NCBI RefSeq assembly: GCF_002834385.1
Contig: NZ_PITQ01000006.1
Span: 248,001 to 312,000, forward strand
Length of the DNA: 64,000 bases
From: Rahnella sp. AA
GTDB lineage: Bacteria; Pseudomonadota; Gammaproteobacteria; Enterobacterales; Enterobacteriaceae
Reading direction: 5' to 3'
Shown: piece after piece, positions 16,783 through 25,578 of the stretch
Numbering within the stretch: the first letter of the stretch is position 1
Layout: each line of letters begins with the position of its first letter
Notes under the pieces: generated by a model
What the model was told of the DNA's origin: nothing
Databases searched by the model: none
Seen by the model: the letters and a program-made list of their open reading frames with translations, nothing else
Made by a program: the position numbers and the translations under genes

Positions 16783-19172
16783 GCTTTCACAACCTCCACC
16801 AGCATGGTTTGATGAGAATTCCCTTTCGCCAGCGCCGTAATGCGCGCCGAACTGAGTACGTTGGCGCAACCGCCACGGTCAACGCCGTTTTCGTCCGGCT
16901 GCCACCACGCGCCTGCCTGTAAAGCCACCACACCGGGTATGATGCGCTGCGTCACTTCCGCCGGGATCAGCGTCACGCCGCGATCGTTGTGAATGCGCAC
17001 GCTGTCGCCCTGCGCAATGCCGCGCTGTGTGGCATCAGCCGGGTTGATCCACAATTTTTGCTCCTGCACTTCTTTCATCCACGGGTTGGCATACTGCGTG
17101 GAGTTCGCGCGGTTTTTGCCTTTCCAGGTGATCAGCTGCAACGGGAAACGGGCAGAAAGTTCATCTTCCGGGCCTTCGTGCGCCGGAACGTAATGCGATA
17201 ACGCCGGGATTTCCGGATGATGCATGTCGTACAGGCGCTTTGAGAAAATCTCGATTTTGCCGGAAGGCGTCAGGAACGGATTGTTTTGCGGGTCACTGAT
17301 ATTCGCTTCAAACGCGATATGTGGTTTGTCTTTGAAAAGATAACGTCGGGTGATCAGCAGTTCGTCAAAGGTCGGCAGTTTCTCCTCCGGCATTGATTCA
17401 CGAGTTTTTTCCCAGATGCTGACGATCCAGTCTTTTTCCGTCCGTCCGAGACTGAATTCCTTTTCGACGCCCAGTTTGGCCGCAACTTCGCGCAACCAGT
17501 CGTAGTCGGTACGGCTTTCAAACTGCGGTTCAATCAGTTTTTCTGAGAGGATCAGGTAATTGCCGGTTCCCCACGATTCGCCGATATTCCAGCGCTCCAT
17601 AAAGCTGGTTTCCGGCAGCAACAGATCGGCATATTTCGCGCTGGGCGTGAGGAACAGATCGCTGGCAACGATAAATTCAATTTTGGATTCATCTTCGAGA
17701 ACCTTAACGGCCTGATGGATATCCGGATTCTGGTTCGCCAGATAATTCCCCGCCAGCGAAAACAGGATGCGGATATTGCTGTCCAGTTTGTCGCCGCCGG
17801 TCAGCCCGTCCGCCGGCGTGATTTTGCTGGCATCATCCGCCGCCTGCACCCAGTTCATCACCGAGATTTGCTTCTTCACCATATTATCGGGCATTTCCAC
17901 ACCGGCGGTGAATTTACGGCTGCTGTCACCGCCATAACCGCCCGCCCAGCCGCCCTTCACGCCGACATTTCCGGTGATCGTCGCCAGTAATGTCGAACCG
18001 CGCGCAGTGCGTTCGCCACAGTTATGACGCTGCGGCCCCCATCCCTGGATCAGCGCTGCCGGTTTGGTAGTGGCGTAATCACGCGCCAGCTGGCGGATGG
18101 TTTGCGCAGGCACATGCGTGATTTTTTCCGCCCATTCCGGCGTCTTTTTCACGCCGTCTTTCACGCCGTCTTTCACGCCGGTCAGGTACGCCACCAGCGA
18201 TTCATTGGCCGGTACGCCTTCCGGCATTGCGCTTTCATCAAAACCGAGGGTGTAACGCTCAACAAACGCTTTATCGTGCAGGTTCTCCGTGATGATGACG
18301 TACATCATCGCGTCCATCAGCGCATTGTCAGTGGAGGGCAGCAGCGGGATCCACTGATCCGCCAGCGAAGCCGCCGTGTCCGAATAGCGCGGATCCACCA
18401 CGATAAACCGTGTGCCGTTCTGTTTCATTTGCTGAAAATAGTGGTTGGTATGCCCGAATATGGTTTCGTTCGGGTTATGCCCCCATAAGATCACCAGCGG
18501 CGTGTCCGCCAGCGTATCCAGCGTGTTGCCGCTGGCTGCCGCGCCATACGTGTAAGGCGTCGCCGCCGCCGTATTGCCCATACTCACCGAGTGATAAGTA
18601 TTGAGATAGCCGCCGGTCAGGTTCAGCAACCGGCGCACCATGGTATCGCCGGAGAACGGGCCGCCGCTGACCGCCGTACCGACGTGAACATAGCGCGATT
18701 CCGGGCCATACTTTTCCGTGATGCGTTTGAGGTTATACGCAATCAGCGTCGTGGCTTCGTCCCAACTGATCCGTTCGAATTTACCTTCGCCACGCCTGCC
18801 GACCCGCTTCATCGGGTATTTCAGCCGGTCAGGGTGATAGACAAATTTCCGGTAACTGCGCCCGCGCACACAGGCGCGCATGATGGGCATTTCCGGGTCG
18901 AGATCGGCATCCGGACGGGTGGAAATGCGGGTCACGACGCCTTCCTGAACATGGGCGCGGATATCACATTTGCCGCCACAGTCGAATGAACTACAGGTGG
19001 GGACGATTTTTTCCGGTGAGGAGGGGAATTCCTGAGAGGCGACAGAGATTTTCCCGCCTGCATGTGCAAATTTAAAGCCGATCAGAGGAAGTGCGGCCAC
19101 CACACCGCTGAGTTTGACAAAATCCCGCCGGTTTACGCTCGAAGGATCCTTACAATCTTCATTATTTTTCAT
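16779..19172 (-). CDS. dmsA: DMSO reductase catalytic subunit, DmsA-like
   Basis: 797-residue molybdopterin oxidoreductase exported by Tat, for respiration on DMSO, amine N-oxides or related S/N-oxides. The Tat signal is NRRDFVKLSG followed by a hydrophobic stretch. A [4Fe-4S] motif (CSSFDCGGKC...MRACVRG) follows at about residues 55-105, then molybdopterin domains with LADTPLVILWGHNPNETIFG, QGWGPQRHNCGE and a C-terminal SVRIHNDRG barrel. ATG at 19172 is preferred; the longer frame needs TTG. An in-frame 12-bp tandem repeat at about 18148-18180 adds GVKDGVKDGVK. Gene order A-B-C-polyferredoxin on the minus strand. A possible FNR site lies upstream. DMSO versus a related substrate is not decided. 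Confidence 0.93.
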   Translation of the reverse strand: MKNNEDCKDPSSVNRRDFVKLSGVVAALPLIGFKFAHAGGKISVASQEFPSSPEKIVPTCSSFDCGGKCDIRAHVQEGVVTRISTRPDADLDPEMPIMRACVRGRSYRKFVYHPDRLKYPMKRVGRRGEGKFERISWDEATTLIAYNLKRITEKYGPESRYVHVGTAVSGGPFSGDTMVRRLLNLTGGYLNTYHSVSMGNTAAATPYTYGAAASGNTLDTLADTPLVILWGHNPNETIFGHTNHYFQQMKQNGTRFIVVDPRYSDTAASLADQWIPLLPSTDNALMDAMMYVIITENLHDKAFVERYTLGFDESAMPEGVPANESLVAYLTGVKDGVKDGVKKTPEWAEKITHVPAQTIRQLARDYATTKPAALIQGWGPQRHNCGERTARGSTLLATITGNVGVKGGWAGGYGGDSSRKFTAGVEMPDNMVKKQISVMNWVQAADDASKITPADGLTGGDKLDSNIRILFSLAGNYLANQNPDIHQAVKVLEDESKIEFIVASDLFLTPSAKYADLLLPETSFMERWNIGESWGTGNYLILSEKLIEPQFESRTDYDWLREVAAKLGVEKEFSLGRTEKDWIVSIWEKTRESMPEEKLPTFDELLITRRYLFKDKPHIAFEANISDPQNNPFLTPSGKIEIFSKRLYDMHHPEIPALSHYVPAHEGPEDELSARFPLQLITWKGKNRANSTQYANPWMKEVQEQKLWINPADATQRGIAQGDSVRIHNDRGVTLIPAEVTQRIIPGVVALQAGAWWQPDENGVDRGGCANVLSSARITALAKGNSHQTMLVEVVKA

Positions 19173-19224
19173 GACATTAGCTCGCAAAAGGAAAAATCAT
19201 CGCACGCTTAAGTCAAATTTTTCC

Positions 19225-19238
19225 TTGTGTGATATCAA
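19225..19238 (-). promoter_or_regulatory. Possible FNR site upstream of dmsA
   Basis: TTGTGTGATATCAA has one perfect half (ATCAA) and one partial half of the TTGAT-N4-ATCAA pattern, about 60 bases before the dmsA start, where anaerobic activation is expected. Confidence 0.35.
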
Positions 19239-19384
19239 CACGCATACAGGTGGCCTCTCCTTTCGGGGTATACGCGCTTTATTTTTTAATTTCATAAGGT
19301 TATGTATTAATTACCGTGATGTATCGCACGCAACTCATCACGCAAAATAGATATCAAACGAGGGTTACTTCTGCCCATCACATT

Positions 19385-19394
19385 TGATGCATCA
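19385..19394. promoter_or_regulatory. TGATGCATCA operator, copy 1 (gntR promoter)
   Basis: Perfect palindrome immediately before a TATAAT (19400-19405) that fits a -10 box for the regulator gene. Two more copies precede the SDR-kinase-aminotransferase operon and the ABC transporter operon. Likely binding site of the adjacent GntR-family protein, including autoregulation. Confidence 0.6.
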
Positions 19395-19463
19395 TGTTGT
19401 ATAATCGCCTTTCACAAATTCCTCCTTAATCCGGGTGCGCGCACTCTATTGCTACGGTGAACT

Positions 19464-20135
19464 TTGAATTATCCCATCAGCTCAATTAACCACGCCTATC
19501 TGGGCAGCAGCGTTTACGCCACATTACGCGAAGCATTAATTACCGGTCGGCTGAAGCCCAATGATCGCCTGCGGATACGCGAACTCGCGGAACAGGTCGG
19601 CACCAGCGTGACGCCGGTGCGGGATGCGATTTTGCAACTGGCAAAAGAGCAGGCGCTGGAAATGCGCACACCGAAAGATATCCGTGTGCCGCAGCTTGAT
19701 GAGCAGCAATATCAGGAAATCCGCACGTTGCGTTTAGATCTCGAAGGTCTCGGGGCGGAAAAAGCGGCGCAGACGGTAACGGAATATGAGTTACAGCGCA
19801 TCGCACAAAATATTGAGAACAACCGCAAAGCCATCAGCAGCGAAGATTTACCGGAAGCGCTGCGCCTCAACAGTGAATTTCACCTGATGCTGGCCGAAAG
19901 CGCGCGGATGCCGCTACTGAGTAATTTCATCGACAGTTTATGGATGCGCACTGGCCCGCTGATTGCCCAGGCGTACGCACATTTTTCCGAGCGGATGGCG
20001 ATCGAACATCACGAAGAAATCTTGCGCGCACTGCGCAAAGGCGACAGCGCAACGGCCAGAAAAGCCATTCAGGAAGATATTCTCGACGGCAGCCAGAAGA
20101 TGGTTGAATTCCTGGCCGCCAGCCGGGAGAGGTGA
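19464..20135 (+). CDS. GntR-family regulator, FadR/FCD type
   Basis: 223-residue transcription factor. N-terminal winged helix (residues about 15-80: YATLREALITGRLKPNDRLRIRELAEQVGTSVTPVRDAI) and a helical FCD ligand domain with LNSEFHLMLAESARM and an HHEEILRAL histidine pair typical of metal-assisted ligand binding. The start is a TTG preceded by GGTGA. It faces and converges with the aminotransferase gene (three bases between stop codons) and probably controls the island through the TGATGCATCA sites. Effector likely an intermediate of the amine pathway; inference. Confidence 0.88.
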   Translation: MNYPISSINHAYLGSSVYATLREALITGRLKPNDRLRIRELAEQVGTSVTPVRDAILQLAKEQALEMRTPKDIRVPQLDEQQYQEIRTLRLDLEGLGAEKAAQTVTEYELQRIAQNIENNRKAISSEDLPEALRLNSEFHLMLAESARMPLLSNFIDSLWMRTGPLIAQAYAHFSERMAIEHHEEILRALRKGDSATARKAIQEDILDGSQKMVEFLAASRER

Positions 20136-20137
20136 TT

Positions 20138-21397
20138 TTAGAGCGGGATATCTGTCAATACACCCGCCAGTGTTTCCAGCAACAGTGCAGCGTGTTCCGG
20201 CTGAAAGACCATCGGCGGACGGATTTTCAGGACGTTAGCCGCCGGGCCGGTGGCGCTGATCAGGATTTGTTTCTGCCGCATCTGGTTAACGACAAACGCC
20301 GCCAGCTCAGGCGCGGGCGTGTTGCGCTGATCGCTCACCAGTTCCACACCGATAAACAAACCGTCACCGCGCACATCGCCGATCACCGGATAACGCGCCG
20401 CCAGTTTCAGCAACCCTTCCCGCAGGATTTCTCCCGTCCGTTGCGCGTTCTGTTGCAGTTCTTCACGTCGCAAAACCTGTAAAACCGCATGCGCCGCTCG
20501 GCAGGAAACCGGATTACCGCCGAAGGTGTTGAAATAACGCTGACGACGGCCAAACTCTGCAAACAGTTCCGGCCTGCCCACCAGCCCGGCGACCGGATGT
20601 CCGTTGCCCATCGGTTTGCCCAGACTCACCAGATCCGGCATCACGCCGTAGCGGGCAAAACCCCAGCGCTGGCTGCCGGTGCGGCCAAAACCGGGCTGCA
20701 CTTCGTCGGCGATAAATAATCCGCCAGCGGCACGAACCAACGCCACCGCACGCCGCATTTCTGCCGGTTCAGGGCTGAAAACGCCGTCGCTGGAAAAAAT
20801 TGTGTCCACCAGAAGCGCCGCTGGTTTTACGCCAGCCTGTTTCATTTCTTCCAGCGCCCGTTCCACGCCAGCGGCGAAAGCGCCCTGACGGCGGAAGGTG
20901 TCCGGCGCATCAATCAGCCAGACATTTTTGCCTTGCTCAAAACCGTCGCCGAGCGAAGGCGAAAGTTCGGCTGATGCACTGGTGACGCCATGATACGCCC
21001 AGCGCGTGACCAGAACGCCCTGCCCGCCGGTGATTTGCCGCGCCACGCGCAGCGCCAGATCGTTGGCTTCGCTGCCGGTGCAGGTCATGGTGAGATTGCG
21101 CAGTTCCGGCGGAAATTCCGTCAGAAAATCTTCAGCAAACTCTACGATGGCGTCATTCAGATACCGCGTGTGCGTGTTGAGCTGCGCGGCCTGCGCCGCA
21201 ATCGCTTCGACAACGGCCGGATGGCAATGTCCCACGGATGCCACGTTGTTATAAGCATCCAGATAGCGACGCCCTTCGCTGTCATACAGCCAGACGCCTT
21301 CGCCGCGCACGACGTGCAACGGCTCCTGATAAAACAGACGATAACCGCCGCCCAGCCACTGCTGGCGGCCTTCTAAAACCTGTTGCTGAGTCAGCAT
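20138..21397 (-). CDS. Class III PLP aminotransferase/phospho-lyase (AGXT2L-like)
   Basis: 419-residue PLP enzyme of fold type I. Signatures: YLDAYNNVASVGHCHPAVVEA, CTGSEANDLALR, FIADEVQPGFGRTG and the PLP lysine in SLGKPMGNGHP. The mix of NVASVGH and long conserved loops, together with an APH-fold kinase gene directly upstream, recalls the ethanolamine-phosphate and 5-phosphohydroxylysine phospho-lyases (AGXT2L1/2) rather than a plain aminotransferase. In that case it would remove ammonia and phosphate from a phosphorylated amino alcohol to leave an aldehyde. A simple omega-transaminase remains possible. Twelve bases separate it from the kinase gene. Confidence 0.82.
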   Translation of the reverse strand: MLTQQQVLEGRQQWLGGGYRLFYQEPLHVVRGEGVWLYDSEGRRYLDAYNNVASVGHCHPAVVEAIAAQAAQLNTHTRYLNDAIVEFAEDFLTEFPPELRNLTMTCTGSEANDLALRVARQITGGQGVLVTRWAYHGVTSASAELSPSLGDGFEQGKNVWLIDAPDTFRRQGAFAAGVERALEEMKQAGVKPAALLVDTIFSSDGVFSPEPAEMRRAVALVRAAGGLFIADEVQPGFGRTGSQRWGFARYGVMPDLVSLGKPMGNGHPVAGLVGRPELFAEFGRRQRYFNTFGGNPVSCRAAHAVLQVLRREELQQNAQRTGEILREGLLKLAARYPVIGDVRGDGLFIGVELVSDQRNTPAPELAAFVVNQMRQKQILISATGPAANVLKIRPPMVFQPEHAALLLETLAGVLTDIPL

Positions 21398-21408
21398 AGA
21401 GAACCTCT

Positions 21409-22458
21409 TTACTTCAGTTCAGACGTGCACGACTGACGAAATATCGTGTCAGCCTGCGAAAATGAAAGTGCCATCAGGCGCGATAAACTTCCCCATGCAT
21501 GCACCTGATTGCGCAAAATATAGTCGCGATTTTGCGGATACAGCATCGCACGGTGCTGAGCAATCAGCAGGCTCAGCGCCAGCCGCGAGGCCACCAGTTC
21601 AGGCAGCACATCAAGTTCAGCGTCCGTCAGCGGCTGGCGCGCTGTATAGGCAGCAATCATCGGACGGCAATAAAGGAAAAGGTCATCGCCATGGCTGTCC
21701 AGCTGATAGGCCAGCGCCGTTGCCAGTTCGTTGATCAGCGGTGCGTACAGGGCATCACCGAAATCAATAATCCCGGCCAGACGTTGCGGATCCGAACTGC
21801 TGACCAGCACGTTATGGGCATTCAAATCATTATGGATCACCTGTTTGCGCAATCGCTGCCCGGTGGGAACCACTTTTTGCCGGTGGATCTCCAGCACACG
21901 GGAAATCGTCTGCCTTTGTGCGGGGTCGGTCAGTTGCGGCACCCAGCCTTCAAGGCGCGACATATCGCTGATATCCCATAACAAATCGCGTTTTGCGCCC
22001 GGATGCTCAAAATCATTCAGCGCGACATCCAGACGCGCCAGCGCATCGCCCAGTTCGCACATCAGCGCTTTCGAACGCGGTACCTGAAATTGCGCGGTGC
22101 CCGGCAAATAACTGACCGCGCGCAACGTCAGGGTTTGCCCGCCGACGCTGACCTGGGGCGTCAGTTCACCGCCACAACTTTCCTGCAATCGCGGCACCGG
22201 CAGCTGGCTGTCGCGCAAGGCCAGATGACTGAGAATGGCGGTTTGGAAATCGACTTCTTCGGGCACTTCTGCCGGGTTCACAAACCGCAGCATGTAGGCA
22301 CGGCCTGAAGATGTGGTCAGACAAAAATTGCTGTCCCGCTCACCGCCCAACACCTGCGCGGAACCATCCAGCCCGTAGACCTGCGCGGCGATGTTTTCGG
22401 CTTGCGACGGGCTGACGCGCGGCACTTCCGTAGTCAGCAGTGACGGCGCTTCAGACAT
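21409..22458 (-). CDS. APH-fold small-molecule kinase (hydroxylysine-kinase-like)
   Basis: 349-residue kinase of the aminoglycoside phosphotransferase/choline kinase superfamily. The catalytic loop is HNDLNAHNVLV and the metal-binding motif IDFGD; an N-lobe with GGERDSNFCLTTSSGRAYMLR is clear. Bacterial and animal relatives next to AGXT2L-type enzymes phosphorylate 5-hydroxylysine or similar amino alcohols. The ATG at 22458 overlaps the end of the SDR gene by eight bases; a longer open frame runs antisense-free into that gene but has no family sequence. Antibiotic resistance is unlikely given the operon. Confidence 0.82.
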   Translation of the reverse strand: MSEAPSLLTTEVPRVSPSQAENIAAQVYGLDGSAQVLGGERDSNFCLTTSSGRAYMLRFVNPAEVPEEVDFQTAILSHLALRDSQLPVPRLQESCGGELTPQVSVGGQTLTLRAVSYLPGTAQFQVPRSKALMCELGDALARLDVALNDFEHPGAKRDLLWDISDMSRLEGWVPQLTDPAQRQTISRVLEIHRQKVVPTGQRLRKQVIHNDLNAHNVLVSSSDPQRLAGIIDFGDALYAPLINELATALAYQLDSHGDDLFLYCRPMIAAYTARQPLTDAELDVLPELVASRLALSLLIAQHRAMLYPQNRDYILRNQVHAWGSLSRLMALSFSQADTIFRQSCTSELK

Positions 22459-23200
22459 GCTGACCGCCGTTAACGTGAATTTCCGCGCCGTTGACATAAG
22501 ATGCACCCGATGTGCAGAGGAAATGGATAAGCGATGCGACTTCATCGGCTTTCCCCAAACGCTGCAACGGTACGGTGCGTTCGACGATTTCCTGCGTGCC
22601 CGGCGAGAGAATAGCGGTATCAATTTCACCCGGCGCAATGGCGTTGACACGTATGCCGTGCGGGCCGAATTCATGCGCCATTTCACGGGTCAGGGTTGAT
22701 AACGCGGCTTTGGAACAGGCATACGCTACCCCCGCAAACGGATGGACTTTACTGCCGGCAATCGATGTCACGTTAATAATGCTACCCTGCGCGGCTTTCA
22801 GCTCATCAAACAGGCCGGTTGCCAGAATCGCCGTCGAAAACAGATTAACGTTAAACACCTGCAGCCAGGTTGCGTAATCGCTGCCGAGCACGCCGAGACG
22901 CCCGCCAGTGCTGGTTTTTGGCGAGATACCGGCGTTATCCACCAACGCATCCAGCCGCCCGCCGAGGCGCTCTTTGATCATCGGCAGCGCTTTCTGCACG
23001 CTGTCGATATCTTCCAGATCCAGATGAATATGGTTAAGAAAACCTTCTGCCCACGGGCATTCGTCTACCCAGTTCTGACGCGATGCGGTGAAAATCCGCC
23101 ATCCGGCGGCATAGAAATGTTTGACCGTCGCGTGACCGATGCCACGGCTTGCGCCGGTCAGCAAAAGCGTTTTTTGCTCTGTTGTTTCTGTCATGGTCAA
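22451..23200 (-). CDS. Short-chain dehydrogenase/reductase
   Basis: 249-residue NAD(P)-dependent classical SDR. Motifs: LLLTGASRGIGHA cofactor loop (about residues 12-24), DNAGIS, the catalytic Ser in NVTSIAG and YACSK, and PGEIDT. First gene of a three-gene operon with the kinase and PLP enzyme; a TGATGCATCA operator sits 21 bases before its start. It may oxidise or reduce an alcohol or aldehyde of the same pathway. Confidence 0.88.
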   Translation of the reverse strand: MTMTETTEQKTLLLTGASRGIGHATVKHFYAAGWRIFTASRQNWVDECPWAEGFLNHIHLDLEDIDSVQKALPMIKERLGGRLDALVDNAGISPKTSTGGRLGVLGSDYATWLQVFNVNLFSTAILATGLFDELKAAQGSIINVTSIAGSKVHPFAGVAYACSKAALSTLTREMAHEFGPHGIRVNAIAPGEIDTAILSPGTQEIVERTVPLQRLGKADEVASLIHFLCTSGASYVNGAEIHVNGGQHV

Positions 23201-23220
23201 TGCTCCTGCATTTTGATATT

Positions 23221-23230
23221 TGATGCATCA
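23221..23230. promoter_or_regulatory. TGATGCATCA operator, copy 2 (SDR operon)
   Basis: Exact palindrome 21 bases upstream of the SDR start, close enough to overlap the promoter or block the start region. Confidence 0.6.
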
Positions 23231-23243
23231 GGAATAATCAAAA

Positions 23244-23268
23244 AAAGAGGACCTGTAAAGTCCTCTGA
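23244..23268 (-). terminator. Terminator between the ABC permease genes and the SDR operon
   Basis: On the minus strand AGAGGACTTTACAGGTCCTCT is followed by a T-run. It ends the transporter transcript just after the second permease gene. Confidence 0.85.
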
Positions 23269-23279
23269 TTAATTTCTAT

Positions 23280-24122
23280 CTAATGTGCAACCGGGGAATG
23301 GCGTAAACGCTCGCCACGACGACGCAGCAATTCCATCACCAGCAGTAAAATCAGCGATGCACCCACCATCAGCGAAGCAGCGGCGGCAATCGTCGGGTCG
23401 AGATTTTCACGGATACCGGCAAACATCTGGATCGGCAATGTGCGCTGGCGCGGGCTGGCAAGGAACAGTGTCACCACCACTTCATCAAATGAGGCAGCAA
23501 ACGCAAACAACGCACCGGAGAAAACGCCTGGTGCAATCAGCGGCAATGTGACTTTGCGGAAAACGTACCACGGTGACGCCCCAAGGCTGGCTGCCGCGCG
23601 GGATAAATTGCGGTCGTAGTTTTTGAGGATCGCCACAACGGTGATCACCACAAAAGGTACGCCAAGCAAGGCGTGCGCCAGTACCAGCCCGAGATAGCTG
23701 TTGAGCAGCGAAACACGGGCGAAAAAGAAGAACATCCCCACGGCAATAATCACGACAGGCGCAATCATCGGTGAAATCAGAATCGCCATGACCAGTGATT
23801 TACCGCGAAACTCTCCGCGCACCAACCCGACGGAAGCCAGAACACCAAGAACCGTCGCAAGAAGCGTTGCCAGCGGGGCAATCAGCAGGCTGTTACCCAG
23901 CGAACTCAACCACTCATCTGAGTGAAAAAACGTCTGATACCAGCGCAATGAAAAACCAGTCAGCGGATAGCTGAGGAACGACCCCTCGTTAAAAGACAGC
24001 GGCACAATAATTAATACGGGTACAATCAGGAACAGCAAAATTGCCGCACTGTAGAAATTAAAACACCAGCGCCACAGCCGCAAAATCAGTGCCCCTTTCT
24101 GTTTCATACTGTGTTTCATCAT
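23280..24122 (-). CDS. ABC permease, PotC-like
   Basis: 280-residue inner-membrane permease with about six helices. Features of the spermidine/putrescine class: FYSAAILLFLIVPVLIIVPLSF start, TGFSLRWYQTFF, and the EAA loop RAAASLGASPWYVFRKVTLPLIAPGVFSGALFAF. Partner of the PotB-like permease eight bases upstream; the ATPase is encoded separately at 31563. Confidence 0.92.
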   Translation of the reverse strand: MMKHSMKQKGALILRLWRWCFNFYSAAILLFLIVPVLIIVPLSFNEGSFLSYPLTGFSLRWYQTFFHSDEWLSSLGNSLLIAPLATLLATVLGVLASVGLVRGEFRGKSLVMAILISPMIAPVVIIAVGMFFFFARVSLLNSYLGLVLAHALLGVPFVVITVVAILKNYDRNLSRAAASLGASPWYVFRKVTLPLIAPGVFSGALFAFAASFDEVVVTLFLASPRQRTLPIQMFAGIRENLDPTIAAAASLMVGASLILLLVMELLRRRGERLRHSPVAH

Positions 24123-24130
24123 CGGGCTCC

Positions 24131-25393
24131 TTAATGCGCAGCTATTTCAGCTTTGGTACGCGTGACGCGGATATAAACGATATACAACAACACGACAATC
24201 ACCAGTAACTGACTGCCCAGTGCAGCGGCCATACCCCAGTTCATTGTTGTGTTTGTGAAAAATGCCACGAAGTAGCTAACCATCTGGTCACCCGGCCCCC
24301 CGAGCAACGCGGGGGTAATGTAGTAACCAATCGCCATCATAAAGACGAGCAGCGCTCCGGCGGTCACCCCGGCATAAGTCTGCGGCACGTAAACCCGCCA
24401 GAACGCGGAGAAAGGATGCGCCCCGAGCGAAATTGCGGCACGAACATAGTTCGGCGAAATGCTTTTCATCACAGCATATAAAGGAAGGACGATAAACGGC
24501 AGCATGATGTGCGTCATCGAGATATAAACACCCAGACGGTTGAACACCATAATCAACGGATGATCAATAATGCCGGTCGAGAGCAATGCACGGTTTATCA
24601 GGCCGCCTGATTGCAACAGCACGATCCAGCTTGCCGTGCGGACAATCAGTGATGTCCAGAACGGCAGCAGCACTAAAATCATCAGCAGATTAGCGCGGCC
24701 CACCGGCTGTTTTGCCAGCCAGTATGCCAGAGGATAGCCGAGCAGAACGCAGCAGATCGTCACCACCAGAGCCATCCACAACGTGCGCAGCAGGACGTTC
24801 ACGTACAATGCCTGATCGGGCGGCAACGCGACAATTTTGCCAGAATCGACATCAACCTTGCGGTCAAACGCTGACAACAGATAAAGAGAAGTGACCGGTT
24901 TCGCTGCACGCTGCACGGTTTGCCAGGTGCTTAATTCCCCCCATAGCGGCATGCTCTCAATCAGCGATTCACGCACTGCACCACCCTGCGGCACATGGCG
25001 TAATGTCCCGGTGATAAGGCTCCGGTAGCGGTTATCTTCATAGCTCAAACGCTTAGCAATGGTCGCCATCTGACCGCTGTTGCGGGCATTGCGCAAATCA
25101 GTGACCAGCGCGGAAAACGTCGCTTCATCCGGCACCGTTTTACCGTCCCAGCGCGAAAGCTGTGCCACCGTTTCCGGCAGGGTTTGCCCCAGCTCCGGGT
25201 TGACCACGCTCTTGCCCAGAATGGAGGCAATCGGGAACAGGAAGCTCACAACCACAAACAATAATAGCGGCGCAATCAGCAGCAAAGAACGTCGCGTATA
25301 CGCCGCTTCGACTTTACGCAAGCGCTGACGCAGCGTCGGCCCGGAAGCTGTGTCGTCCGGCACCGGTGTCGTCAGCATTTCTGTCTGGCTCAT
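24131..25393 (-). CDS. ABC permease, PotB-like, with a large N-terminal insert
   Basis: 420-residue permease. Longer than PotB (about 280) because roughly 170 residues, mostly soluble, lie between the first helix (LLLIAPLLLFVVVSFLFPIASI) and the transport core; this layout is known in a subset of polyamine-type permeases. The core contains LLGYPLAYWLA and the EAA loop RAAISLGAHPFSAFWRVYVPQTYAG. ATG at 25393 has GGGAGAAAA upstream. Same transcript as the binding-protein gene but separated by a 185-base gap with a stem-loop. Confidence 0.9.
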   Translation of the reverse strand: MSQTEMLTTPVPDDTASGPTLRQRLRKVEAAYTRRSLLLIAPLLLFVVVSFLFPIASILGKSVVNPELGQTLPETVAQLSRWDGKTVPDEATFSALVTDLRNARNSGQMATIAKRLSYEDNRYRSLITGTLRHVPQGGAVRESLIESMPLWGELSTWQTVQRAAKPVTSLYLLSAFDRKVDVDSGKIVALPPDQALYVNVLLRTLWMALVVTICCVLLGYPLAYWLAKQPVGRANLLMILVLLPFWTSLIVRTASWIVLLQSGGLINRALLSTGIIDHPLIMVFNRLGVYISMTHIMLPFIVLPLYAVMKSISPNYVRAAISLGAHPFSAFWRVYVPQTYAGVTAGALLVFMMAIGYYITPALLGGPGDQMVSYFVAFFTNTTMNWGMAAALGSQLLVIVVLLYIVYIRVTRTKAEIAAH

Positions 25394-25501
25394 AATTTTC
25401 TCCCGCTGCGGCGGTTTGCCTGTTTTTCTAAAAATAGGTCCTGCGATCACTGCAATACCCTAAATCATTCGGGCTGAATCAAGGCGGTGAGCGAGGCGGA
25501 T

Positions 25502-25533
25502 CCCCGGCCACAGACAAAAGACTGTGACCGGGA
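25502..25533 (-). repeat. Stem-loop between the binding-protein and permease genes
   Basis: CCCGGCCACAG and CTGTGACCGGG form an imperfect stem around an eight-base loop. Such structures commonly protect the upstream binding-protein message, giving it higher levels than the permeases. Confidence 0.6.
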
Positions 25534-25578
25534 GTCGGGGGCGAAGCCAACGCAGAGTCAGTCTGAAAGATGGTGTGC

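Noticed and set aside
18024-18488. 154-codon plus-strand frame inside dmsA
   Set aside because: Antisense shadow of a well-supported gene; repeated RLFHAVFHAVFHAG comes from the dmsA tandem repeat.
21409-22458. Aminoglycoside resistance gene
   Set aside because: The kinase has the APH fold, but its operon with an SDR and PLP enzyme points to metabolism.
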